A stretch of DNA of 64,000 nt from Segatella copri (lineage in GTDB: Bacteria > Bacteroidota > Bacteroidia > Bacteroidales > Bacteroidaceae), in assembly GCF_026015625.1 (NCBI RefSeq), contig NZ_JAPDVG010000001.1, positions 2,966,501 to 3,030,500 on the forward strand, in the 5' to 3' direction. The notes beneath the pieces are model-generated. The model was not told where the DNA came from, ran no database searches, and saw only the letters and a program-made list of their open reading frames with translations. The position numbers were made by a program, and so were the translations under genes. This document shows, one piece after another, positions 40,080-48,324 of this stretch (the stretch's first letter is position 1; each line of letters begins with the position of its first letter).

Positions 40080-41543
40080 TTACTTTCTAAAGTATTTTCC
40101 TACCACTGGCAGACTCTTTAATGGGAAATCCTTCTTCACGAGATAAGCGGCGAAGATGAGGATGAGCACCGTGTTGATGAGGCAGGCAATTCCACTGGAG
40201 AAGTATCTGTTAGCCTCGGTCATTCCGGCGAAGAGGATGAGGGCGAGAACCACATAAATCATAATCTCCTTCACCGGATAGTTGATTGGATACTTCTTCT
40301 GACCTACAAAGTAGGAGAGAAGCATGGCTGTTCCATAACCTGCGAAACCGGCCCAGGCACAGGCGATGTAACCATAAACTGGTACGAAGATAACGTTGAT
40401 GGCAATCAATACCGCACAACCGATGCCCGAGAAGTAAGCACCCCAGATGGTCTTGTCGATGAGCTTGTACCAGAAACTGAGGTTGAAATATACTCCCATC
40501 ATGATTTCGGCAGCCATTACGATAGGCACTACCTTCAAACCATCCCAGTAGTCGCGACCGATGATGTGGCGCAATACATCCAGATAACCTACTACCACCA
40601 GGAAGGCGAGCAGGGTGAAGATTACGAAATACTTCATCGCCGAAGCGTAAGTCTGTCGGTTGTCCTTATCCTTCGCCTTGCCGAATACGAATGGCTCGTA
40701 AGCATAACGGAAAGCCTGGGTTATCATCGCCATGATCATCGCAATCTTGCTGGCTGCTCCGTAGATTCCGAGCTGCGCATGAGCATCGCCCTTCTCATAG
40801 ATGTAAGGGAAGAGAATCTTGTCGGCTGTCTGGTTCAGAATACCGGCAATACCGAGCACGAGGATTGGCCAGCTGTAGCCCATCATCTTCCTGACGAGCA
40901 CCTTACATTCGCTCCAGGAGCATTTCTCGCCCATGAATCCTTCCTTCAGCTCCTTGTAGAAACAGAAGGTGATGGAGGCGGTACAAACCAAGTTGATGTA
41001 GAAAGCATAACCCACATCGTGACCATCCATGATGACGTAGTAAACCAGGTTGAGCGCAATGTTCAGACCGATGAAGAGCAACTTGAAGGCGGCAAACTTC
41101 AGCGGGCGCTTCTTGTATCTGAGGTAAGCGAACGGAATGCACTGGAAGGCATCAATAGCCACGGTTACGAACATGGTCCATACATAAGCCGGATGGTCGG
41201 CATAGCCCATCGCATCGCTCAAAGGCGTGATGAAGAGGAATACCAGGGCGATGAAGAGTAGGGAAGTGAATCCCACCATGCTCAATACCGTGTGATAAAC
41301 CTTTTCTGAGTTTTCTCCTTCCTTGTTGACGAAACGGAAGAAGGTGGTCTCCATTCCGTAGGTCAGGATAACGAGGAGTAACGCCGTATAGGCGTACATG
41401 TTGGTGATAACACCATAACCACCACTGGCGGCGCTGATCTTAGCCGTATAGAGTGGTACAAGCAGATAGTTGAGGAATCTGCCGATGATACTGCTCAAAC
41501 CATAGATGGCGGTATCCTTTGCGAGTGATTTTAAACTTGCCAT
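40080..41543 (-). CDS. Polysaccharide flippase (Wzx/MurJ-like, MATE superfamily)
   Basis: A 487-residue membrane protein with about 12-14 predicted helices and few charged loops, of the polysaccharide biosynthesis export type. N-terminal marks are KDTAIYGLSSIIGRFLNYLLVPLYT and GYGVITNMYAYTALLLVILTYGMETTFFRF (about 10-70), standard for this family in Bacteroidales, where it flips lipid-linked oligosaccharides. The C-terminus ends in a short LVKKDFPLKSLPVVGKYFRK tail. No glycosyltransferases are next to it, so the substrate is unknown. It follows SpmAB on the same strand; a repeat copy (R4) lies between them. Confidence 0.87.
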   Translation of the reverse strand: MASLKSLAKDTAIYGLSSIIGRFLNYLLVPLYTAKISAASGGYGVITNMYAYTALLLVILTYGMETTFFRFVNKEGENSEKVYHTVLSMVGFTSLLFIALVFLFITPLSDAMGYADHPAYVWTMFVTVAIDAFQCIPFAYLRYKKRPLKFAAFKLLFIGLNIALNLVYYVIMDGHDVGYAFYINLVCTASITFCFYKELKEGFMGEKCSWSECKVLVRKMMGYSWPILVLGIAGILNQTADKILFPYIYEKGDAHAQLGIYGAASKIAMIMAMITQAFRYAYEPFVFGKAKDKDNRQTYASAMKYFVIFTLLAFLVVVGYLDVLRHIIGRDYWDGLKVVPIVMAAEIMMGVYFNLSFWYKLIDKTIWGAYFSGIGCAVLIAINVIFVPVYGYIACAWAGFAGYGTAMLLSYFVGQKKYPINYPVKEIMIYVVLALILFAGMTEANRYFSSGIACLINTVLILIFAAYLVKKDFPLKSLPVVGKYFRK

Positions 41544-41550
41544 TATCTTT

Positions 41551-41597
41551 CTTAATGTTGAATGTTAAGTATTAAATGTTAAATTGGGCTTGCGCCG
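41551..41597 (-). repeat. Dispersed repeat copy R4 (intergenic)
   Basis: On minus it ends GGCGCAAGCCCAATTTAACA followed by ATT/ACTT decamers, matching the second module of R1 and R2. It lies just upstream of the flippase ATG. Next to it, 41613-41637 is an ATCTGTGTAAATCTGTG tandem, another repeat type common in these genomes. Confidence 0.7.
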
Positions 41598-41644
41598 TCA
41601 TTCAAAGATTATCTGTGTAAATCTGTGAAATCTGTGGGAGACTC

Positions 41645-42874
41645 TTATCCGAAGAATAAATATGCAATAGCGATTGCTGCGATGACTCCAGCCAAATCGG
41701 CGAGCAAGCCGCAAGCCACGGCGTGGCGGGTATTCCTGATGCTTACGCTTCCGAAATATACTGCCAATATATAGAAGGTGGTATCGGTGGAACCCTGGAA
41801 GATGCAGCTCAATCTGCCCACAAACGAATCAGGACCATAGTTCTTCATCGCCTCCAGCATCATGCCTCGTGCACCACTTCCCGACAGCGGTTTCATGATG
41901 GCGGTAGGTAGGGCGCCTACGAAATCAGCGTTCAAACCGCATTGTTCTACCGACCACGAAATGCCTTGAATCACCATATCCATCGCTCCCGAAGCACGGA
42001 ACACGCCGATGCCCACGAGAATCGCTACGAGATAAGGGATAATCTTCACCGCAGTAGTAAAACCTTCCTTCGCTCCCTCGATAAATGCATCATATACATT
42101 CACCTTCTTCCAGAAACCAGCCAGGATGAAACAGAGGATGATGCCCAGGAGAATCATGTTAGAAGCCAGGGTGGTAACCGTGTTCATCGTATCCTTGTCC
42201 ATCTGTCCGAATCCCCATATGATGATGCCTACGAAGGCGCACATTCCCAACAGAGTAGCGAGCAATACCGGCTGCAGGATATTGATGCGCTGCCAGAGCG
42301 AAGTGATGATGATTCCGGCAAGCGTAGCCACGAGCGTAGCCATCAGGATAGGGATGAAGACATCCGTAGGCTGGGCTGCACCATAGGAGGCACGGAAGGC
42401 GAGGATGGTGGTAGGGATGATGGTGAGTCCTGATGTGTTCAGAACCAGGAACATGATCATCGGGTTCGTTGCCGTATCCTTTTTCGTGTTGAGCTCCTGC
42501 ATCTGCTGCATCGCCTTCAATCCTGTTGGTGTTGCCGCATTATCGAGTCCCAGCATATTCGAAGCGATATTCATGAAGATGCTTCCCATCACCGGATGGT
42601 TCTTCGGAATATCGGGGAAGAGACGGGTGAAGACCGGGCTGAGTGCTCGGGCCAACACATTCACTACTCCCGCCTTCTCTCCAATCTTCATGATGCCAAG
42701 CCAGAGGGCGAGCACGCCCGTAAGTCCGAGAGAAATCTCGAAGGCATTCTTGGAAGAGTCGAAGGTGGAATCTACAATCTTCTGGAAGATAGTCGTATCT
42801 CCCATTGCCAATCCGATGAGTGCGAAGATGAACGCAATCACGAAAAATGCTATCCAAATGTAATTTAAAACCAT
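41645..42874 (-). CDS. Fused SpmA-SpmB nucleoside-recognition (Gate) membrane protein
   Basis: A 409-residue inner-membrane protein whose two halves resemble spore maturation proteins A and B, fused as is common in non-sporulating Bacteroidetes. Half one has GVLALWLGIMKIGEKAGVV and the signature FMNIASNMLGLDNAATPTGL (about 100-120). Half two has IPYLVAILVGIGVFRASGAMD and LPTAIMKPLSGSGARGMM (about 325-342), then the QGSTDTTFYILAVYFGSV motif. It is probably a transporter-like Gate protein; the substrate is unknown. The promoter TACTTTTG at 42980-42973 is upstream. Confidence 0.9.
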   Translation of the reverse strand: MVLNYIWIAFFVIAFIFALIGLAMGDTTIFQKIVDSTFDSSKNAFEISLGLTGVLALWLGIMKIGEKAGVVNVLARALSPVFTRLFPDIPKNHPVMGSIFMNIASNMLGLDNAATPTGLKAMQQMQELNTKKDTATNPMIMFLVLNTSGLTIIPTTILAFRASYGAAQPTDVFIPILMATLVATLAGIIITSLWQRINILQPVLLATLLGMCAFVGIIIWGFGQMDKDTMNTVTTLASNMILLGIILCFILAGFWKKVNVYDAFIEGAKEGFTTAVKIIPYLVAILVGIGVFRASGAMDMVIQGISWSVEQCGLNADFVGALPTAIMKPLSGSGARGMMLEAMKNYGPDSFVGRLSCIFQGSTDTTFYILAVYFGSVSIRNTRHAVACGLLADLAGVIAAIAIAYLFFG

Positions 42875-42972
42875 TTATTTGTATAATTCTTCAATTTTCT
42901 ATAGCCTCTAATTTTCTGCCAGCTTGGTAGAAAGGTTTGAGAGCCTGTTTGTTGCTTTTCCAAGCACGGGTG

Positions 42973-42980
42973 CAAAAGTA
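42973..42980 (-). promoter_or_regulatory. -7 promoter element of SpmAB
   Basis: The minus strand reads TACTTTTG. Confidence 0.55.
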
Positions 42981-43105
42981 CAATAAAAATTTCGCATAGC
43001 GTGGTTAAATACAGAAAAATCCCTCAGAGAGGGAGGAATTTGATGATTTTTATCCCTCAAAGAAGATTTTTTGCTAAAAACTTTTGTTCTTTCAAACATT
43101 ATTCG

Positions 43106-43113
43106 TATATTTG
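43106..43113 (+). promoter_or_regulatory. -7 promoter element of RNA leader B
   Basis: TATATTTG with CTTTTG about 20 bases upstream. It drives the structured RNA of 43120-43427. Confidence 0.65.
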
Positions 43114-43119
43114 CCGATG

Positions 43120-43427
43120 ATTCTGAGTAAGGATCACGACATAATGGAAAAGGCGCATACTTAGCGCTTTGTTCTTGACTTTCTGAAACTTCGCAAACTT
43201 CATGCACTGTCAATGAACATAGCAACGGTAGGTGCTCTCGGGATGTGTTAATTCACATCCCTTTACTGGTATGGCTTATTGCGTCAAAGCGATAGGTCTT
43301 ATATCCGTATAGGGAAAAGTGTATACATATCGGCGTGGGCTTCGACGTTGCTCGTTCAACAGTGCAGGGCAATGCGAAGGCCTCAGAGAGTGGGACGAGT
43401 GACAGGTAAGTTCCCACGCTTTTTTAT
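43120..43427 (+). ncRNA. Structured RNA leader, copy B (terminated)
   Basis: The 3' hairpin pairs GCGTGGG (43333) with CCCACGC (43413), followed by a T-run (TTTTTTATTTT), a clear intrinsic terminator. The segment GCTTCGACGT (43339) can instead pair with GCGTCAAAGC (43281), so two folds compete. The loop has GGCAATGCGAAGGCC (43368), shared with copy A, and upstream CTTGACTTTCT and TCGCAAACTT match copy A too. An extra hairpin GGGATGTG / CACATCCC is at 43238-43260. The next gene (43632) has a promoter of its own at 43588, so this copy may be a free small RNA. Confidence 0.78.
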
Positions 43428-43587
43428 TTTGCCGAAACCGAAATCTTAACCCGCCAAGTCTCGGGAACACCTGGCAAAATGATAATATACCAATGAAACA
43501 GAACGATTTTTACTACTTTTGTTAAGCCGAAATCAAGAAATTTCGCTTATGAACCATTATGGACTTGATAGTGTCAAGTAGAATCAC

Positions 43588-43595
43588 TATCTTTG
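43588..43595 (+). promoter_or_regulatory. -7 promoter element of the 201-aa gene
   Basis: TATCTTTG, 37 bases before the ATG. Confidence 0.6.
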
Positions 43596-43631
43596 TCCCC
43601 GACATTTAATAACTTTAAAATAGAATAGCGT

Positions 43632-44237
43632 ATGAAACATGTAAATGCTTATCCTTTTGTTGGTAAGGATTACGAGAAAGGATTCTTGAATAGTGGCAAG
43701 AAAGTGTTGTTGTTAGGACTAAGCCATTATAATGAAGAAAATGCTGGTGCTCCTTGTCACCATACATTTACTCAAGAAATTGTGGACGGTTTTGTAAGTG
43801 GTGAAGATGCCTCTTTCTATAGAGGCTATACTAGCCAAACAAAGGCTTTGTTGAACAGGGAAATATCTGTAGATGATAGAGAATGCGTTTGGAATCAACT
43901 TGCTTTTTACAATTTTATTCAGTTCAATATAGCAAGACCAGGTGTAAAGGATACTTCTGACGAGTTTAATAGCTCTGTTTCGGCATTCAAGGAAATTCTT
44001 GAAGAGTTGAAACCTGATGTTATCATAACTTGGGGTTATGGTCTCTTCAATAGACTTTATCCTCTTGGCGAGAAAGATGGTGAGAAACTGTTTCTGGCTA
44101 ATGGTGATGAGGTTAATACTCGTTGGTTTAGCACTGGCGGCGAAGATAAGGCTCTTATGATTCGCCAGCGTCATCCTTCTCGTGGATATTCTTGGCGAGA
44201 ATGGGCTAAGGTTTATCAAGATTTGTTTGACAAATAG
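43632..44237 (+). CDS. Conserved hypothetical protein (possible uracil-DNA-glycosylase-like fold)
   Basis: A 201-residue soluble protein. Early residues KKVLLLGLSHYNEENAGAP (about 23-41) and later KPDVIITWGYGLFNRL (about 128-143) followed by RQRHPSRGYSW (about 178-188) recall the strand-loop pattern of the uracil-DNA-glycosylase superfamily, where a late HPS motif is common; this is a tentative reading. AT-rich. It starts a three-gene cluster with a zinc-ribbon protein (6 bases apart) and a TonB-C protein (12 bases apart). Confidence 0.6.
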   Translation: MKHVNAYPFVGKDYEKGFLNSGKKVLLLGLSHYNEENAGAPCHHTFTQEIVDGFVSGEDASFYRGYTSQTKALLNREISVDDRECVWNQLAFYNFIQFNIARPGVKDTSDEFNSSVSAFKEILEELKPDVIITWGYGLFNRLYPLGEKDGEKLFLANGDEVNTRWFSTGGEDKALMIRQRHPSRGYSWREWAKVYQDLFDK

Positions 44238-44243
44238 AAATGT

Positions 44244-45074
44244 ATGGATACAAAGCATAAACGTTGCCCCTATTGTGGGGAGGAAATCCTTGCCGTGGCA
44301 AAAAAATGTAGATATTGCGGTGAATGGCTTGATGCTGACACAGAAAAGTCTATGACTCAAAAAGTAGATAGTATAGAGCCTGAAGAGGCAAGCACCACAG
44401 TTGATCGTGAGGAGAAAACATCTTTCTGGCGAAAGTCTTGGAAGGTGCTTTCTGCTATACTTGTGGTAATTCTGTTTGTTGGGATAAAAGTAGGACTGAA
44501 AGAAGGGGGCAGAGAGCTTGTGAAAGAAGCAGCAAAAGCACAAACTACAAAAGGTGATACTTTATCTGACGAAGCACAAGAAGTATATGCATTTAAAATG
44601 CTGAAAGAGGGTGATGACTATTTCTGGTATTTGACGGATGGAGGTGATAATGTGTACGTTTATGACGATGAAACATCATACGAGGATTTTGTCTTTCCTG
44701 CAATTGTATCAGGCGAGTTGAAAAGAAGATTGCTTCTGATAATGGAGATGAAGTATCCTAGTAAAACGTTTTGGCATTCTGCAGAGTGTGAACGTCATAC
44801 CGTTGATGCTTTTAACCAATATGGAAGCTGCGTGATGGAACTTCCGATGAAAGAACGGAAGGAATTGGATGGCGTGGATATAACAGAAGTGATAAACAAA
44901 GCATATTACGATTGGAATCCTTTTCTGGTAAGAATCGTAGATAAGGGATATGGCTTCCAAACTTATTGCGTCAGAAAATCTCAAGAGTGGGATGGACAAA
45001 GGTTCGTAAGATTTTCGCGAGGAGAAAATGATGGGATAAAGATGGAAATAAATAGTACTAATGCTTTTCTATAA
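44244..45074 (+). CDS. Zinc-ribbon membrane protein
   Basis: A 276-residue protein. Residues about 7-28 form a double zinc-ribbon knuckle (CPYCGEEILAVAKKCRYCGEW, two CxxC pairs). An acidic linker follows, then a membrane helix (WKVLSAILVVILFVGIKVGL, about 72-90). The rest (about 110-276) is a probable extracytoplasmic or cytoplasmic beta domain with no recognised family. Ribbon plus membrane helix is a common frame for small stress or envelope proteins in Bacteroidales. Same operon-like cluster as its neighbours. Confidence 0.7.
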   Translation: MDTKHKRCPYCGEEILAVAKKCRYCGEWLDADTEKSMTQKVDSIEPEEASTTVDREEKTSFWRKSWKVLSAILVVILFVGIKVGLKEGGRELVKEAAKAQTTKGDTLSDEAQEVYAFKMLKEGDDYFWYLTDGGDNVYVYDDETSYEDFVFPAIVSGELKRRLLLIMEMKYPSKTFWHSAECERHTVDAFNQYGSCVMELPMKERKELDGVDITEVINKAYYDWNPFLVRIVDKGYGFQTYCVRKSQEWDGQRFVRFSRGENDGIKMEINSTNAFL

Positions 45075-45086
45075 AAAAGGAAAATT

Positions 45087-46295
45087 ATGAAACATATTAT
45101 TTTACTTATAGTAGCTTTGCTATGTATGGTTGGTAGCAATGCTCAAACGAGAAAGCCTCAAATGAGAAAAATGGGGCAAACGTCTCAAACGGTTAAGGGT
45201 AAGACCACTTCTATGGGTAAGAACAATAGAGGTGCAAGAAATAAAAAGTCGGTGGATTCAAATACACTGTTTTGGCAAAGACTTATTGAGAATGCAGCAA
45301 AAAATTCAGAACGGGAACGATATGAAATGACCGACAGAGGACGAGTCTTGAAAAATGTGAAGGAAAAATTTAGTGCATGGAATGAGATAAGAGAATTCGA
45401 GAAGACTACAGCTTACGAACTGCGTTTACAGCAATCTTCAAAGTTTGTGTTTGACTCCATTTGCTATGACGCAATTAAGGATAGAATGGGGGGAAATTGG
45501 AGCTTGGATTTGGAAAAGTATAATGCAGACAAAGAATATTTTCCTATTACATGCAATTTTAATGAAATAAAAGCTACTATATATGTATCTGTGCCTATAG
45601 CAGAAGCTCCACAATTTCAAAAGGATTTTAATGAGTATGGGGGATTTCAGACTGCAAAGCGACTACGTCGTTTTGACAAGTTCGTTTATGTTCAGAATAT
45701 GATTTGTCCGACTTCGATACTCGTAAATCGAAAGCCTTATTGGATTTGGCGTGGAGGCAATAGAGAAGGGTATTATGGTGAAATAAATGATGATTTCTTC
45801 ATAGATGCAGATACAGCAAAGGTAACGTATAAAGATGCCAAGCCTTTGGTCGTAAAATTTAATGATTTGGGGATAAAAAACAAGTATCTTACAAATTATG
45901 TCTATGTCTTTAAAAAAGAGGAACATGTCAAGTCGATTATGATGCCTATAGATGGCAATTCGGAATTGGTTGATACAGATAAAATTTACGAACAAGTAGA
46001 AGAAATGCCTTCATTCCCTGGTGGCTCTAATGCCTTATCATCCTTCATTGCGGCTAATCTCAAATATCCTGTAGTTGCACAAGAAAATGGAATCCAAGGT
46101 AGGGTGATAGTAAAATTTGTTGTCGAGAAAGATGGAAGAATTACAGATGTTGAGATTACAAGAAGTGTTGATCCTACTTTGGATAAAGAGGCTATGCGAA
46201 TGGTCAAGGCTATGCCTAAATGGAAACCAGGGAAGCTTAAGGGAAACTGTGTTAGGGTGAAATATACTATCCCGATAGTCTTTGGGCTTTCATAA
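45087..46295 (+). CDS. Exported protein with C-terminal TonB domain
   Basis: A 402-residue protein. It has a cleavable-looking signal peptide (MKHIILLIVALLCMVGSNAQ) and a basic, low-complexity stretch (about 20-55). A central domain of unknown type follows. The C-terminal ~90 residues are a TonB-C domain: EEMPSFPGGSNALSSFIAANL, then VVAQENGIQGRVIVKFVVEK and AMRMVKAMPKWKPGK. Unlike true TonB it shows no retained membrane anchor or proline-rich spacer, so it may be a periplasmic partner rather than an energy transducer. Third gene of the AT-rich cluster; an IS256 element lies just after it. Confidence 0.75.
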   Translation: MKHIILLIVALLCMVGSNAQTRKPQMRKMGQTSQTVKGKTTSMGKNNRGARNKKSVDSNTLFWQRLIENAAKNSERERYEMTDRGRVLKNVKEKFSAWNEIREFEKTTAYELRLQQSSKFVFDSICYDAIKDRMGGNWSLDLEKYNADKEYFPITCNFNEIKATIYVSVPIAEAPQFQKDFNEYGGFQTAKRLRRFDKFVYVQNMICPTSILVNRKPYWIWRGGNREGYYGEINDDFFIDADTAKVTYKDAKPLVVKFNDLGIKNKYLTNYVYVFKKEEHVKSIMMPIDGNSELVDTDKIYEQVEEMPSFPGGSNALSSFIAANLKYPVVAQENGIQGRVIVKFVVEKDGRITDVEITRSVDPTLDKEAMRMVKAMPKWKPGKLKGNCVRVKYTIPIVFGLS

Positions 46296-46377
46296 AATAT
46301 TCGAGTTTATAACTCTCGATTTACTTAGGGATAAATGGCAATCTTGGAGGGGAAATATCCAAGATAGCCATTAGCCT

Positions 46378-46385
46378 TTTCCTTA
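46378..46385. repeat. Target-site duplication, left copy
   Basis: TTTCCTTA directly before the left end of the IS256-type element. The identical 8 bases follow the right end at 47753-47760. Confidence 0.85.
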
Positions 46386-46446
46386 GAGAGTGTAAACTAA
46401 ACTGTGTCAAGCTACAATAAAAGTAGTTTAACACAGTTTTTATATT

Positions 46447-47652
46447 ATGGACAACTTAGAAATTGATTACAAGAAAGCAGCTCAGCAGTTGCGTAGTAGT
46501 GAAGCCTTATTTGGCAAGGACGGAGCATTAGCTCCATTGTTAGAGCGTATTCTCAACTCAGCTCTCGAAGGTGAGATGGACGCTCATTTAAGTGAAGAGG
46601 AACGCTCTTCCGGCAACCGTCGTAATGGTAAGATGGGTAAGAAGGTTCAAACAAAATATGGTGAGGTCACTATAGAGACTCCTCGTGACCGAGACGGAAC
46701 TTTCCAACCTGAGACCGTAAAGAAGCGTGAGACTATTCTTGCCAATGGCATGGCAGACCAGATTATTGAGATGTACGCCATGGGCACCAGCACACGTGAC
46801 ATCAGCAGCTACTTTGAGCGTGAGTTCAACACAACTCTATCAGCCGATACTATCAGCTCTATAACAGACCGTGTATTACCCGAAATCACCGCCTGGAAGT
46901 CTCGCATGCTCGATCCTGTATATGCCATTTGCTGGCTTGATGCTATCCATTATAAGGTAAAGGATGAGAATGGCAGAGCTGTCACACGAGCCATTTACAA
47001 CATTCTTGGTATCAACAAGGAAGGCCAAAAAGAACTGTTAGGTATGTATGTGTCTAAGAGTGAAGGAGCTAACTTCTGGCTAGAAGTTCTTACGGATCTT
47101 CAGAACCGTGGTGTTCGAGACCTCTTGATTTGTTGTATTGATGGTCTCAAAGGCTTCCCAGATGCCATCCAAAGCGTATTTCCTGAGAGTTCTGTGCAGC
47201 TCTGTATTGTCCATCAGATACGCAATTCTATCAAGTATGTTGGCAGTAAGCATCAAAAGGAGTTTATCAAGGATTTAAGAACAGTATATGGTGCAGTAAA
47301 CAAAGACTCCGCTGCTGCTAATTTAGACCTGTTAGAGTCTAAGTGGGGAGAGATGTACCCAATTGTCATCAAGTCATGGCGTGACAATTGGGAACGTCTG
47401 ACAGAGTATTTCCAATATACTCCAGCCATCCGTAAACTCATTTATACGACCAATACGGTTGAGGGGTATCACAGACAGGTAAGAAAGGTCACAAAGACTA
47501 AAGGGGTCTTTCCTACGGATAATTCTTTGGAGAAGCTTGTGTACTTAGCTTACCGCAACATCCGTAAGAAATGGACTATGCCACTGGCAAATTGGGGACA
47601 AATTTCTCAACAATTGGCAATAAAATTTGGAGATAGATTTAAAATTATGTAA
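46447..47652 (+). CDS. IS256-family transposase (MULE-type DDE)
   Basis: A 401-residue DDE transposase. Near the start ALEGEMDAHLSEEERSSGNRRNGKMGKKV is the IS256/mutator N-terminal signature. The first catalytic Asp is in CWLDAIHYKVKD (about 160), the second in LICCIDGLKGFPDAIQSVFP (about 225) and the Glu late in TTNTVEGYHRQVRKVTKTKG (about 340). Full length and apparently intact, within an element with both ends preserved. Confidence 0.93.
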   Translation: MDNLEIDYKKAAQQLRSSEALFGKDGALAPLLERILNSALEGEMDAHLSEEERSSGNRRNGKMGKKVQTKYGEVTIETPRDRDGTFQPETVKKRETILANGMADQIIEMYAMGTSTRDISSYFEREFNTTLSADTISSITDRVLPEITAWKSRMLDPVYAICWLDAIHYKVKDENGRAVTRAIYNILGINKEGQKELLGMYVSKSEGANFWLEVLTDLQNRGVRDLLICCIDGLKGFPDAIQSVFPESSVQLCIVHQIRNSIKYVGSKHQKEFIKDLRTVYGAVNKDSAAANLDLLESKWGEMYPIVIKSWRDNWERLTEYFQYTPAIRKLIYTTNTVEGYHRQVRKVTKTKGVFPTDNSLEKLVYLAYRNIRKKWTMPLANWGQISQQLAIKFGDRFKIM

Positions 47653-47657
47653 CTTTG
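47626..47657 (+). promoter_or_regulatory. Outward promoter at the 3' end of the IS256 element
   Basis: TTTG (47626-47629) and TAACTTTG (47650-47657) are 20 bases apart, an ideal Bacteroidetes promoter. The -7 contains the transposase stop codon. It faces out of the element; the palindrome at 47673-47700 lies between it and the right end but has no T-run. Confidence 0.5.
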
Positions 47658-47752
47658 CAGCCGAAAAGACTTCCCTGCTGGGGGCATGCCCCCAGCAGGG
47701 AGTGGGAATGAAAGTTAAGAACAAGCCTTGACACAGTTTAAATTACACCCCC

Positions 47753-47760
47753 TTTCCTTA
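47753..47760. repeat. Target-site duplication, right copy
   Basis: TTTCCTTA, identical to 46378-46385. Confidence 0.85.
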
Positions 47761-47767
47761 TAAATTA

Positions 47768-47899
47768 TCATATAGAATCTTTATCCAACAAGAAATCAAA
47801 TACGTCCATAAATACGATGCCATCATCGTTTTGGTATTTTTTGATGAGGTCGCCTGTTATCACATACTTCATAAAACTATCGTCTATACGTAGCAAAGG
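47768..47899 (-). pseudogene. C-terminal remnant of an AAA/DUF4143-type ATPase
   Basis: The minus frame reads YLPLLRIDDSFMKYVITGDL, then IKKYQNDDGIVFMDVFDFLL and a short end before TGA. This matches the usual last ~45 residues of the Bacteroidetes AAA ATPase / DUF4143 family (K-Y-V-I-T-x-D strand, then the x-D-F-L-L end). An in-frame stop precedes it, so the rest of the gene is gone. With the fragment at 23201 it shows these ATPases decaying in this genome. Confidence 0.65.
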
Positions 47900-47939
47900 T
47901 AGATATTAGTCTCTATATTTACAATCATAACAGGAAAGA

Positions 47940-48020
47940 TTTTTGCGGATTTCCGCATTTTTCTTTTGCAAAAAGAATGCTTTTATTAATTCTATGTAGA
48001 ATTTTTGCGGATTTCCGCAA
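47940..48020. repeat. Two copies of a TGCGGATTTCCGCA palindromic unit, 62 bp apart
   Basis: TTTTTGCGGATTTCCGCA begins at 47940 and again at 48002. Flanking TTTTCTTT is shared. The region 47653-48324 otherwise holds no gene apart from the ATPase remnant. Confidence 0.7.
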
Positions 48021-48234
48021 TTTTCTTTCGCAGAATTAACAGTTACGGCTTGATATTTTAAGTTCGGTGATTTGTCGAATTCCATAGTTTTTCTTCTTAT
48101 TCTTTTCTCTGTTTTCAAGAAAAAGATACAACTTTATCACAAAATTCCATGCTTTTCTCTCTTCGCTATCACATTATTCCCTATTCGTTATACTTTTTTA
48201 ATCTCTCTTTTTATCCGATTTCAGAAAAAAGATG

Positions 48235-48242
48235 TACTTTTG
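48235..48242 (+). promoter_or_regulatory. -7 promoter element of the CDF transporter
   Basis: TACTTTTG, 83 bases before the chosen ATG. Confidence 0.55.
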
Positions 48243-48324
48243 CCGCTCAATTCATGAAAGACAGGAATTTGGTTATACAAAAACATTATTAAGGAAGCAA
48301 AGGACTTCTGTTATATTTTATAGT

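Larger units (their letters stand above)
46386..47752 (+). mobile_element. Complete IS256-family insertion sequence (1367 bp)
   Basis: The left end reads GAGAGTGTAAACTAAACTGT and the right end, on minus, GGGGGTGTAATTTAAACTGT, continuing GTCAAG in both: strong imperfect terminal inverted repeats of about 26 bases. An 8-bp duplication TTTCCTTA flanks it. It holds one transposase gene and, after it, a perfect 28-bp GC-rich palindrome (47673-47700). Identical flanks suggest recent insertion. Confidence 0.9.

Noticed and set aside
39714..40121. 135-aa open frame on plus
   Set aside because: It runs through degenerate repeats with a 22-bp period (not a multiple of three) and across a terminator; no start context.
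42908..43225. 105-aa open frame on minus
   Set aside because: It overlaps the promoter of SpmAB and the structured RNA of copy B; the codons look random.
47906..48118. 70-aa open frame on minus
   Set aside because: It is made largely of two palindromic repeats and low-complexity sequence, with no promoter.
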